Source: Mesorhizobium sp. WSM4313 (lineage in GTDB: Bacteria > Pseudomonadota > Alphaproteobacteria > Rhizobiales > Rhizobiaceae). From it: a DNA stretch of 64,000 nt. Positions 24,045 to 32,635 of the stretch are shown here, one piece after another. The position numbers and the translations under genes were made by a program. Position 1 is the stretch's first letter. Each line of letters opens with the position of its first letter. The notes beneath the pieces were generated by a model. It was not told the origin of the DNA and searched no databases. It saw nothing but the letters and a program-made list of their open reading frames with translations. The stretch spans positions 62,001 through 126,000 of the forward strand of contig NZ_NSFT01000010.1 of NCBI RefSeq assembly GCF_002294725.1, read 5' to 3'.

Positions 24045-27025
24045 TGCGCGGCGATCAGGCAAACCGGCTGAATAATGGCGGTCTGATCGACCGCTCGCTA
24101 CCGCTCAGCTTTCGCTTCGACGGCAAGACGTTCTCGGGCTTCAAGGGTGACACGCTGGCTTCCGCGCTGGTTGCCAACGGCGTCAAGCTCGTCGGCCGCT
24201 CGTTCAAATATCACCGCCCGCGCGGAATTCTCACCGCCGGGTCGGAAGAGCCGAACGCGCTGGTAGAGCTGCGCAGCGGCGCAAGGCGTGAGGCAAACAC
24301 CAAGGCGACAACCGTCGAGCTCTATGAAGGGCTCGAAGCCGCCAGCCAGAACCGCTGGCCGTCGCTCCATTTCGACGTGATGTCGGTCAACCAGCTGTTC
24401 GCGCCGATCTTCGTCGCCGGCTTCTACTACAAGACCTTCATGTGGCCGGCGAAGTTCTGGGAAGCGATCTACGAGCCGGCAATTCGGCGCGCCGCGGGCC
24501 TTGGCCGCGCTGCCCAGGTTTCCGATCCCGACCATTATGACAAGGCCTGGGCGCATTGCGATGTGGTGATCGCGGGTTCCGGCCCGGCAGGTCTGGCGGC
24601 GGCTCTTGCCGCCGCGCGCTGCGGCGCGCGCGTCATCCTGTGCGAGGAGGATTTCGTCCTCGGCGGGCGCCTGCTCGCCGACGGCGGCATGATCGACGGA
24701 TTGCCGGCCGCCGAATGGGTTGCGCGCGCGGTTGCCGAACTGACGGCGATGCCGGATGTGCGCATCATGACGCGCACGACTTTGTTCGGCGTCTATGACG
24801 GCGGCACCTATGGCGCGATCGAGCGTGTCAACGACCACCTGCCGGTGCCGCCCGAGCATCAGGTGCGCCAGCGGCTATGGCGGATCGTGGCCAAGCGCTG
24901 CGTCGTCGCGGCCGGCGCAATCGAACGCCCGATCGTCTTTGCCGGCAACGACACGCCGGGCGTGATGATGGCGTCGGCCATGCGCAGCTACATCAACCGC
25001 TATGCGGCCACGCCGGCGCGGCGCATCGCGCTGTTCACCAACAATGAGGATGGCTGGCGCACCGCCGAAACGGCGATCGCGGCCGGACTGCAGGTTGCGG
25101 CGGTGATCGATGCGCGGCCGGACGTTTCTGCGGCCCACCGCTCGCTTGCAAGCAAAGGCGGCTTTCCGGTGCTGCACGGCGCTGTCGCCGGCATCGACGG
25201 CGGCAAGGGTGGCGTGCGCAAGATTTCCGTCTCGCTGGCCGGCGGCGCGCGCGCCGAGGTCGAGGCGAATGGGCTTGCCGTCTCTGGCGGCTGGAACCCC
25301 GCGGTCGGCCTCACCTCCTACCACCGCGGCAGGCCGAAATGGCGCGACGATATTGCCGCCTTCGTGCCGGATGGCGCGCCGCCCGGCATGGTGGCGGCGG
25401 GCGCGGCCAATGGCGCGTTCGGACTTGGCGCCTGCCTGTGCGAGGGGTTCGAAGCCGGCGCTGCCGCGGCCCGCGACGCCGGACGCAGCGGCAACATCGG
25501 ATCGATGCCAGTCGCCGACGACGAGGCCTTTTCGATCACACCGCTCTGGCATGTCGCCGGCAAGGGCAAGGCCTTCGTCGACCAGCAGCATGACGTCACC
25601 GCTTCCGATGTCGAGCTGGCGCAGCGCGAGGGTTTTCAATCGGTCGAGCATCTGAAGCGCTACACGACGCTCGGCATGGCGACCGACCAGGGCAAGACCT
25701 CGAATGTCGCCGGCCTCGCCATCATGGCGGCGGTCAGCGGCAAGTCGATCCCCGAGACCGGCACGACGATCTACCGGCCGCCTTACGTGCCGGTCGCCAT
25801 CGGCGCCTTCGCCGGCCATCACCGCGACGAGAATTTCCATGCGGCGCGGCTGACGCCCTCGCATCACTGGGCGGCCGAACAGGGCGCGGTCTTTGTCGAC
25901 ACCGGGCTGTGGAAGCGCGCGCAGTGGTATCCGCGCGCCGGCGAGAAGGACTGGCTGGAATCGGTCACCCGCGAGGTCAAGGCGGTGCGCAGCGGCGTCG
26001 GCTTCTGCGACGTCTCGACGCTCGGCAAGATCGACGTGCACGGGCCCGACGCCGGCGCCTTCCTCGACCGCGTCTACATCAATGCCTTCTCCAGCCTCGC
26101 CGTCGGCAAGGCTCGCTACGGGCTGATGCTGCGCGAGGACGGCATCGTCTATGACGACGGCACGACCTCGCGGCTGGCCGAGGATCATTACTTCCTCACC
26201 ACCACGACGGCCAAGGCCGGACTGGTGATGCAGCACCTGGAATTCTGCCGCCAGGTTCTGTTCCCCGAGCTCGACGTGCAGCTGACCTCGGTCTCCGACC
26301 AATGGGCGCAGTTCTCGATCGCCGGACCTAAGACCCGCGATCTGCTGAAAGAGATCGTCGATCCGGTCGAGGACCTGTCGAACGAAGGTTTCCCGTTCAT
26401 GGGCGCGCGCGAGGTCAAGCTGCGCGGCGGCCTGAAGGCAAGGCTGTTCCGCATCTCCTTCTCCGGCGAGATGGCGTTCGAGATTTCGGTGCCGGCGCGC
26501 TACGGCGAGGCGATGGCGCGCAATCTGATGATTGCGGGAAAACCGTTCGGCGTGACGCCTTACGGCACCGAGGCGCTCGGCGTGATGCGCATCGAAAAAG
26601 GCCATGTCGCCGGGCCGGAACTCAACGGCACCACCACGGCGGGCGATCTCGGCCTCGGCAAGATGATGTCGACCAAGAAGGATTTCATCGGCCGCGTCAT
26701 GGCCGGCCGCGAGGCGCTGGTCGCGCCGAACCGGCAGGTGGTCGTCGGCATCAAGCCGACCGACAAGGCGCGCCGCCTGCGCTCCGGCGCGCACATCATT
26801 CCAAAGGGCGAGACCCCCGGCCCCGACAACGACCAGGGCTATGTCACTTCGGTCTGTTTCTCGCCGGTGCTCGACCAGTGGATCGGTCTCGGCCTCGTCG
26901 AGCGCGGCCGCGAGCGCATCGGCGAGATCGTGCGCGCGCATGATCCGCTGCGCGGCGAGGACTACGATGTCGAGCTCTGCAATTCCGTCTTCTACGATCC
27001 GGATGGAGGGCGCCAGCGTGGCTGA
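24044..27025 (+). CDS. mgdC: N-methylglutamate dehydrogenase subunit C (sarcosine oxidase alpha-like)
   Basis: This 993-residue protein has three parts. An N-terminal 2Fe-2S-like/ubiquitin-fold segment reads FSGFKGDTLASALVANGVKLVGRSFKYHRPRG. A large NAD/FAD-binding part follows (about 165-560; DVVIAGSGPAGLAAALAAARCGARVILCEED). The C-terminal GcvT folate-binding part (about 600-990) includes FCDVSTLGKIDVHGPDA and FRISFSGEMAFEISVPARYG. It takes electrons to NAD and transfers the methylene carbon to tetrahydrofolate. The ATG start overlaps mgdB by one base; a GTG 3 bp upstream is possible. It overlaps mgdD by 8 bases. Confidence 0.92.
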   Translation: MRGDQANRLNNGGLIDRSLPLSFRFDGKTFSGFKGDTLASALVANGVKLVGRSFKYHRPRGILTAGSEEPNALVELRSGARREANTKATTVELYEGLEAASQNRWPSLHFDVMSVNQLFAPIFVAGFYYKTFMWPAKFWEAIYEPAIRRAAGLGRAAQVSDPDHYDKAWAHCDVVIAGSGPAGLAAALAAARCGARVILCEEDFVLGGRLLADGGMIDGLPAAEWVARAVAELTAMPDVRIMTRTTLFGVYDGGTYGAIERVNDHLPVPPEHQVRQRLWRIVAKRCVVAAGAIERPIVFAGNDTPGVMMASAMRSYINRYAATPARRIALFTNNEDGWRTAETAIAAGLQVAAVIDARPDVSAAHRSLASKGGFPVLHGAVAGIDGGKGGVRKISVSLAGGARAEVEANGLAVSGGWNPAVGLTSYHRGRPKWRDDIAAFVPDGAPPGMVAAGAANGAFGLGACLCEGFEAGAAAARDAGRSGNIGSMPVADDEAFSITPLWHVAGKGKAFVDQQHDVTASDVELAQREGFQSVEHLKRYTTLGMATDQGKTSNVAGLAIMAAVSGKSIPETGTTIYRPPYVPVAIGAFAGHHRDENFHAARLTPSHHWAAEQGAVFVDTGLWKRAQWYPRAGEKDWLESVTREVKAVRSGVGFCDVSTLGKIDVHGPDAGAFLDRVYINAFSSLAVGKARYGLMLREDGIVYDDGTTSRLAEDHYFLTTTTAKAGLVMQHLEFCRQVLFPELDVQLTSVSDQWAQFSIAGPKTRDLLKEIVDPVEDLSNEGFPFMGAREVKLRGGLKARLFRISFSGEMAFEISVPARYGEAMARNLMIAGKPFGVTPYGTEALGVMRIEKGHVAGPELNGTTTAGDLGLGKMMSTKKDFIGRVMAGREALVAPNRQVVVGIKPTDKARRLRSGAHIIPKGETPGPDNDQGYVTSVCFSPVLDQWIGLGLVERGRERIGEIVRAHDPLRGEDYDVELCNSVFYDPDGGRQRG

Positions 27026-27644
27026 GTTTTCCTGGGACGTCCGCAGCCCGCTCGACCGCGCGCTGATTGCCGGCTCCTACGGCGCGCAAGGCGACGCCGG
27101 CGTGTCGCTGACGGAGATCCGCAATTTCGATCTCGTCCAGGTAATGGCGCGGCGCGGCAAGGCCGGCGAGATGGCGAAGGCCGCGCAGGCGCGCGTCGGC
27201 ATGGCGGCGCCGGAAACGCCTAAGGCGGTCGATACTGCCGACGCGACGCTGATCTGGTCGGGGCCGGAGCAATTCCTGGTGCTGTCCAAGGGCGGCAGGC
27301 ATTCGATTGAGGCGCTTGGCTCTGTCTTTGCCGGTTCGGCTTTGTTGTCCGACCAGTCGCATGCGCGGGCGCTGATCAGCATCTCCGGCGACAAGGCGCG
27401 CACGATGCTCGCCAAGCTGTCTTCGATCGACCTGCACCCCGATGTTTTCGGCGTGGGCGCGGCGGCCGCGACGTCGATGGATCACACCAGCGTCACGCTA
27501 TGGCGCGGCAAGGATCTGGCGGATGGACAGGCGGTGTTCAACCTGCTGGTGTTCGCGACTTTTGCGGAGAGCCTGTGGCACACTATTCTGGACTCGGCCG
27601 CGGAATATGGCGTGACGGTCGGCCATTCCGAGGAACTGGCGTAG
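27018..27644 (+). CDS. mgdD: N-methylglutamate dehydrogenase subunit D (sarcosine oxidase gamma-like)
   Basis: This 208-residue SoxG-type subunit shows SLTEIRNFDLVQVMARRGKAGEMAKAA, LIWSGPEQFLVLS and DQSHARALISISGDKARTMLAKLSSIDLHP, the standard blocks of the gamma subunit, a truncated GcvT-like fold. GTG 27018 is taken as start because GGAGGG lies 7 bp upstream; an in-frame ATG at 27003 overlaps that site. It completes mgdABCD. After it comes a palindromic repeat and then tdm. Confidence 0.85.
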   Translation: MAEFSWDVRSPLDRALIAGSYGAQGDAGVSLTEIRNFDLVQVMARRGKAGEMAKAAQARVGMAAPETPKAVDTADATLIWSGPEQFLVLSKGGRHSIEALGSVFAGSALLSDQSHARALISISGDKARTMLAKLSSIDLHPDVFGVGAAAATSMDHTSVTLWRGKDLADGQAVFNLLVFATFAESLWHTILDSAAEYGVTVGHSEELA

Positions 27645-27655
27645 CGCAGCACCAC

Positions 27656-27802
27656 CCCTTCTCCCCTTGTGGGAGAAGGTGTCGCCGAAGGCGACGGATG
27701 AGGGGTGCTCCAGGGAAAGCCAGCGTCTCACTCCGCTGGAACACCCCTCATCCGTCTCGGCGCTATCGCGCCGATCCACCTTCTCCCACAAGGGGAGAAG
27801 GG
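27656..27802 (+). repeat. Interspersed palindromic repeat of about 150 bp (left of tdm)
   Basis: The outer ends CCCTTCTCCCC and CTTCTCCCACAAGGGGAGAAG are inverted. The inner block CTGGAACACCCCTCATCCGT is shared with the copy at 30284-30434 in the same orientation. It sits between mgdD and tdm and may act as a terminator or processing site. Confidence 0.8.
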
Positions 27803-27846
27803 AAGTCCCGCCTTGCCAAACGCATTCCCCCTGCTATTCTCTCAGC

Positions 27847-27860
27847 GAAAATAATTTTAC
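27847..27860 (+). promoter_or_regulatory. AT-rich motif upstream of tdm
   Basis: GAAAATAATTTTAC, 40 bp before the tdm start, resembles the A-tract element at 14492-14505 and 17950-17963. It lies in the only AT-rich stretch of the leader and is the probable promoter area of tdm. Confidence 0.3.
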
Positions 27861-27900
27861 ACACAGGCAAACTTGTTTCTCGCTCGGAGGAGGGTTTGAG

Positions 27901-30270
27901 ATGAGCCAGTCGCCCTACCCCGCCGTCCTGTCCGGGCCGCCCAAGCCGAGCCTGATCCTTAGGCCCGGCCAGATCAGCCTGCCGCCGGGGATGGAGCGCT
28001 ATACCGTCCAGGGCAATGGCGCGGCGCTGATCGACGTCGAGGCCGGCGACAGCGTCAGCGTGAGCAATGTCGAAGGCGGCCAGCCTTGCGAGCTGCTGGC
28101 CTGGGACAAATCAGGCGCGACGGATCCCGGCATTTTCGGCGAACGGTCGAACAGCAACGCCGCCGGCATCAAGGCGCTGCTCGCCGATGGCGACGACAGC
28201 CTCTCGGCGCTGCGTCTCAGCCTCGAGCGGCGGCAGGTGCAACTCGACCAGCCGAAAGGCGTGCGCGTTTTCGGCGGCGCCACGCCCGCCGGCACGGAGC
28301 AGAGCTTTGCCATCCAGCGCGGGGGCGCGCTGCTGATCGCGGCGCCCGGCGGGCCGATGCTGGTCGACGGCCACAACACTGCGACGCCGCTCACCGTCCT
28401 GGTGCGGCGCGCCACGATCCGGCTGAAGACGAGGTCGCAGCTTCCCGATCCGCTCGCCGATCCGGTGCTTGATCTTCGGGTGAAGTCGGCGACCGCCGAG
28501 GTCTATTTCGTCAAGGCCGGCGACTATCTGCAGATCATCGATGTCGATGGCCGGCAATGCACCGACTTCCAGTGCTTTTCGGCGCGCAAGCTGGACAAGG
28601 GCCGCGACCTGCCGCTCGACGTGACGACGACCCGCACGCTGATGGGCTCGGCCTATCCGATGCCGGGCCTGCATTCGAAATATTACGACCAGGACATGGA
28701 GCCGCTGGTCGAGGTGGTGCAGGACACATGCGGCCGGCACGACGCCTTCGCGCTTGCCTGCGCCGCCAAATATTACGACGACATCGGCTATCCCGGACAC
28801 ACCAACTGCTCGGAGAATTTCAACAAGGCGCTGTCGGACAAGGGCGTGACGCCCCGCGCCGGCTGGATGGCGATCAATTTCTTCTTCAACACGGCGATCG
28901 ACGCGCATGGCGTGATGGTGTCGGACGAGCCGTGGTCGCGACCCGGCGACTATGTGCTCTTGCGCGCCCTGACCGACATCGTCTGCGTCTCCTCGGCCTG
29001 CCCGGACGACACCACGCCCGCCAATGGCTGGGACCTCACCGACATCCATGTGCGCGCCTATTCAGGCCAGCACAAATTCTCGCGAGCGATCGCCAGACGC
29101 ATGAAGCCCGACTCGGAACCGAAAATGACCCGCGAGACAGCCTTTCATTCGAGCTTTGCCAAGCACACGCGCGACTTCGTCGAATATCGCGGCTATTGGC
29201 TCGCCAATTCCTTCGCCAAGGAAGGCCCCATCGCCGAATACTGGGCCTGCCGGCAGGCCGCGGTGATCATGGACCTGTCGCCGCTGCGCAAATTCGAGGT
29301 CACCGGTCCGGATGCCGAAGCGCTGCTGCAATACACGCTGACCCGCGACGTCAAGAAGCTTGGGGTCGGCCAGGTCGTCTATACCGCTATGTGTTACGAG
29401 CATGGCGGCATGATCGACGACGGGACGTTGCTCAGGCTCGGCAAGGATAATTTTCGCTGGGTCGGCGGCGACGATCTTTCCGGCGAATGGCTGCGCGAGA
29501 CGGCGAAAAAACTCGGCCTCAACGTGCTGGTGCGCTCCTCCACCGACCAGATGCACAACATCGCCGTGCAAGGTCCGAAGAGCCGCAACATATTGAAGGA
29601 AGTGGTCTGGACCTCGCCGGTGCAGCCATCGATCGGCGAGCTCGAATGGTTCCGCTTCGCCGTCGCGCGCATCGGCGGCGGTAATGGCGTGCCCGTCGTC
29701 ATCTCGCGCACCGGCTACACCGGCGAGCTCGGCTACGAGATCTGGTGCCATCCGCGCGACGCCGAAAAAGTGTTCGACGCCGTCTGGGAGGCCGGCCAGC
29801 CGCACGGGCTGAAGCCGATGGGCCTCCAGGCGCTCGATATGGTGCGCATCGAGGCGGGACTGATCTTCGCCGGTTACGAATTCTCTGACCAGACCGATCC
29901 TTTCGAGGCCGGCATTGGCTTCACCGTGCCACTCAAGACCAAGGCCGACGACTTCATCGGCCGCGACGCTCTGATCCGGCGCAAGGAGCATCCGCAGCAC
30001 AAGCTCGTCGGTCTCGATATCGATGCCAATGTCGCCGTCGGCCACGGCGACTGCGTCCATGTCGGCCGCGCCCAGATCGGCGTCGTCACCTCCGGCATGC
30101 GCTCGCCGGTGCTCGGCAAGACCATCGCGCTGGCACGGCTCGACGTCACTCACGCCGAGATCGGCACGGAGGTCGAGATCGGCAAGCTCGACGGCCACGC
30201 CAAGCGGCTGCCGGCGCGGGTTGTCGCCTTCGCCCATTACGATCCGCAGAAGACCAAGCCGCGTTCCTGA
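27901..30270 (+). CDS. tdm: Trimethylamine N-oxide demethylase (aldolase)
   Basis: This 789-residue enzyme converts TMAO to dimethylamine and formaldehyde. The N-terminal half (about 15-370) is DUF1989-like and duplicated. The second part holds the presumed Zn site region: CTDFQCFS, VVQDTCGRHDAFALAC, GHTNCSENFN and VSSACPDDTTPANG are cysteine-rich and conserved in this family. The C-terminal half (about 410-785) is a GcvT/folate-binding module (ITRTGYTGELGYEIW-type motif, here ISRTGYTGELGYEIW). This two-domain arrangement and length match characterised Tdm of Methylocella silvestris, where released formaldehyde is passed to tetrahydrofolate. ATG 27901 follows GGAGGAGGG. It is flanked on both sides by direct copies of a 150-bp repeat. 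Confidence 0.92.
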   Translation: MSQSPYPAVLSGPPKPSLILRPGQISLPPGMERYTVQGNGAALIDVEAGDSVSVSNVEGGQPCELLAWDKSGATDPGIFGERSNSNAAGIKALLADGDDSLSALRLSLERRQVQLDQPKGVRVFGGATPAGTEQSFAIQRGGALLIAAPGGPMLVDGHNTATPLTVLVRRATIRLKTRSQLPDPLADPVLDLRVKSATAEVYFVKAGDYLQIIDVDGRQCTDFQCFSARKLDKGRDLPLDVTTTRTLMGSAYPMPGLHSKYYDQDMEPLVEVVQDTCGRHDAFALACAAKYYDDIGYPGHTNCSENFNKALSDKGVTPRAGWMAINFFFNTAIDAHGVMVSDEPWSRPGDYVLLRALTDIVCVSSACPDDTTPANGWDLTDIHVRAYSGQHKFSRAIARRMKPDSEPKMTRETAFHSSFAKHTRDFVEYRGYWLANSFAKEGPIAEYWACRQAAVIMDLSPLRKFEVTGPDAEALLQYTLTRDVKKLGVGQVVYTAMCYEHGGMIDDGTLLRLGKDNFRWVGGDDLSGEWLRETAKKLGLNVLVRSSTDQMHNIAVQGPKSRNILKEVVWTSPVQPSIGELEWFRFAVARIGGGNGVPVVISRTGYTGELGYEIWCHPRDAEKVFDAVWEAGQPHGLKPMGLQALDMVRIEAGLIFAGYEFSDQTDPFEAGIGFTVPLKTKADDFIGRDALIRRKEHPQHKLVGLDIDANVAVGHGDCVHVGRAQIGVVTSGMRSPVLGKTIALARLDVTHAEIGTEVEIGKLDGHAKRLPARVVAFAHYDPQKTKPRS

Positions 30271-30283
30271 TAGCGGCAACTCT

Positions 30284-30434
30284 GCCTTCTTCCGTTGTGG
30301 GAGTAGGTGGCCGAGCGAAGTTCGGTCGGATGAGGGGTCTTCCAGAAGACACCAGCCGCTCACTTCGCTGGAACACCCCTCATCCGTCTCGGCGCTACGC
30401 GCCGATCCACCTTCTCCCACAAAGGGGAGAAGGA
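30284..30434 (+). repeat. Interspersed palindromic repeat of about 150 bp (right of tdm)
   Basis: The same family and orientation as 27656-27802. Shared blocks include GGAACACCCCTCATCCGTCT and GCGCCGATCCACCTTCTCCC. The left arm is more diverged (CTTCTTCCGTTGTGGGAGTAGG). It follows the tdm stop by 14 bp. Confidence 0.8.
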
Positions 30435-30635
30435 AAGAGCATGTTTCGCAAGCGCGATGTGCATGACATCCACAAAACGCTTGACGCGAAAGCGCGTCGG
30501 ATCAATCTTCACTCTTAAGAAAAAAATACGACTGAGTGGAAACACGACAGACCGACGCCGATTTGCCGGGGAGCAAGCTTCGCAAGAGCCGAAGCATCGC
30601 TGGCGGGGAACAACAAAAAGGGGAAGACACAAGAT
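30435..30635. other. Leader region of the second APC permease
   Basis: About 200 bp without a gene. It holds an AT-rich element AGAAAAAAATAC (30519-30530), preceded by TTCACTCT (30508-30515), a block also found at 14504-14511 after the A-tract there. No clear -35/-10 pair, hairpin or ORF is evident. The ribosome site before ATG 30636 is AAGGGGAAG. Confidence 0.35.
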
Positions 30636-32345
30636 ATGAGCACTATAAGCACGGCCCTCGAGCAGCCTGTCGAAAGCAAGCTGCTCAGGCATATCGACTG
30701 GCGTGGCGCCTTCTGGGTGGCAAGCGGCGTTCCAGCGCTGGTCCTGTTCTCGATCGGCGGCATTGCCGGCACGACCGGAACACTGGCTTTCCTGATCTGG
30801 ACGGTGTCCATGATCATGGGTTTCCTGCAATCCTTCACCTATGCCGAGATCGCCGGCCTGTTCCCGAACAAATCCGGCGGTGCCTCGATCTACGGCGCCA
30901 CGGCATGGCTGCGCTATTCCAAGTTCATCGCGCCGCTATCGGTGTGGTGCAACTGGTTCGCCTGGTCGCCGGTGCTGTCGCTCGGCTGCTCGATCGCCGC
31001 CGCATACATCCTCAACGCGCTGGCGCCGATCCCGGCCTTCACCGAGACATCGCCGGAAGTCGTCGCCTACATCGCCGCGCATGCCGGAACGGCGCCCGCC
31101 GACGCCATCGCCGCGGTGGCGGCTGCCGCCACGCCCGCGATCCGCACCTGGTCGCTGTTCAGCCATACGCTGGGTCCAGTGTCCTTCACCTTCAACGCCA
31201 CCTTCTTCATCGGCGCGGTGCTGATGCTGATCATCTTCGCGATCCAGCATCGCGGCATCCTCGGCACGGCCAATGTGCAGAAATATATCGGCCTTCTGGT
31301 GATCATCCCGATGCTGATCGTCGGCGTCGTGCCGATCTTCACCGGCCAGATCGACTGGGCGAACTTCTCGCCGCTGGTGCCGTTGGCGGCCGCCTACGCG
31401 CCCGACCCGGGTTCGTGGAACATCGCCGGCTGGACGCTGGTGCTTGGCGGCATGTTCATCGCGGCATGGTCGACCTACGGCTTCGAGACGGCCGTCTGCT
31501 ACACGTCGGAGTTCAAGAACCCCGGCACCGACACGTTCAAGGCGATCTTCTATTCCGGCCTGCTCTGCATGCTTCTGTTCATCCTGGTGCCCTTCACCTT
31601 CCAGGGCGTGCTCGGCCTGAACGGCATGCTGGCGACGCCGATCGTCGACGGCTCGGGCGTCGCCGACGCGCTGGCCGGCATGGTCGGCGGCGGCAAGATC
31701 ATCCACAGTCTGCTGGTCATGCTGATGATCCTGGCCCTGGTGCTCTGCATCATGACGGCGATGGCCGGCTCCTCGCGCACGCTCTACCAGGGTTCGGTCG
31801 ACGGCTGGCTGCCGCGCTATCTCAGCCACGTCAACGAGCATGGCGCGCCGACGCGGGCGATGTGGACCGACCTCTGCTTCAACCTGATCGTGCTGGCCAT
31901 CGCCTCGGCCGACGCGACGAGCTTCTTCTTCATCCTCGCGGTGTCGAATTGCGGCTACATCATCTTCAACTTCCTCAACCTCAATGCCGGCTGGATCCAT
32001 CGCATCGACAACGGCCACATCAACCGCCCGTGGAAGGCGCCGACCTGGCTACTCGGCATCGGCGCGATCTTCGCCTATGTGAACGCCATCTTCATGGGCG
32101 CCGGCGCCAAGGTGTGGAACCCGATGGCACTGTGGGCGGGCCTGATCACCGCTGCCTTGATCATCCCGGTGTTCTGCTTCCGCCACTACATCCAGGACAA
32201 GGGCAAGTTCCCCGAACACATGCTGGCAGACCTCGGCATGGCGGGAGCCGACCTCTCGGTCAAGAAGGCGGGCATGCTGCCTTACCTGACGCTGATCGCC
32301 GGCGTGGTGGTGATGCTGATCGCCAATTGGGTGTTCGTCATCTGA
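30636..32345 (+). CDS. APC-family permease, probably amine or amino-acid uptake
   Basis: This 569-residue carrier has 12 or more hydrophobic helices. Its APC features include FWVASGVPALVLFSIGGIAGTTG near TM1, ASIYGATAWLRY, AWSTYGFETAVCYTSEFKNPGTDTFKA (TM6 with the following conserved loop) and TAMAGSSRTLYQGSVDGWLPRYLSHVNEHGAPTRAMWTDL. It is longer than the carrier at 15473 because of an extended loop (about residues 130-180, rich in Ala) between TM3 and TM4. It lies directly after tdm and ends the methylamine region with a strong terminator. The window has no TmoXWV-type TMAO ABC transporter, so this carrier may import TMAO, trimethylamine or another methylated substrate. That assignment is inference. 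Confidence 0.8.
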   Translation: MSTISTALEQPVESKLLRHIDWRGAFWVASGVPALVLFSIGGIAGTTGTLAFLIWTVSMIMGFLQSFTYAEIAGLFPNKSGGASIYGATAWLRYSKFIAPLSVWCNWFAWSPVLSLGCSIAAAYILNALAPIPAFTETSPEVVAYIAAHAGTAPADAIAAVAAAATPAIRTWSLFSHTLGPVSFTFNATFFIGAVLMLIIFAIQHRGILGTANVQKYIGLLVIIPMLIVGVVPIFTGQIDWANFSPLVPLAAAYAPDPGSWNIAGWTLVLGGMFIAAWSTYGFETAVCYTSEFKNPGTDTFKAIFYSGLLCMLLFILVPFTFQGVLGLNGMLATPIVDGSGVADALAGMVGGGKIIHSLLVMLMILALVLCIMTAMAGSSRTLYQGSVDGWLPRYLSHVNEHGAPTRAMWTDLCFNLIVLAIASADATSFFFILAVSNCGYIIFNFLNLNAGWIHRIDNGHINRPWKAPTWLLGIGAIFAYVNAIFMGAGAKVWNPMALWAGLITAALIIPVFCFRHYIQDKGKFPEHMLADLGMAGADLSVKKAGMLPYLTLIAGVVVMLIANWVFVI

Positions 32346-32367
32346 CGCGGCAGCCTTGAAAACAGAC

Positions 32368-32397
32368 GGGCGCGCCTCGGCGCGCCCTTTCTTTTTT
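32368..32397 (+). terminator. Strong terminator after the APC permease
   Basis: The stem GGGCGCG...CGCGCCC with a CCTCGG loop is followed by TTTCTTTTTT. It lies 23 bp after the stop codon. Confidence 0.9.
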
Positions 32398-32581
32398 GCC
32401 GATCGCCCCGTCCCGGCATCAGCCGGCCTTTCGGACCGCCTCGCTTACAAAGAGCCGATTTTCTGGATGCTTCAGGCCGAGATTCTCGCGCAGCGTCGAA
32501 CCTTTATGGCGTTGCTGAGAAAGAATTCCGTTTTGCGGAAGCGTTGCACAGCGCATTTTTCCGCTCCGCAGACCTTGACGC

Positions 32582-32621
32582 GGATCATCCGCCACCGGCT
32601 TTCGCCGATGGCGGATGATCC
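32582..32621 (-). terminator. Long hairpin at the end of the second RND gene
   Basis: A stem of about 17 bp, GGATCATCCGCCATCGGC with GCCGGTGGCGGATGATCC on the minus strand, is closed by GAAA and lies 15 bp beyond the RND stop codon. There is no long T run. It is plausibly a minus-strand terminator or mRNA 3'-end stabiliser. Confidence 0.5.
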
Positions 32622-32635
32622 AAGGTTGCCACCTT

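Noticed and set aside
24875..26941. 688-residue minus-strand frame
   Set aside because: Shadow of mgdC: same codon-phase composition bias and no recognisable domain.
27667..27900. Extended start of tdm into the repeat
   Set aside because: The added 78 residues are a translation of the palindromic repeat; GGAGG before 27901 supports the shorter protein.
32356..32635. Plus-strand frame after the APC permease
   Set aside because: It begins inside or next to a strong terminator and runs into the end of the oppositely oriented RND gene.
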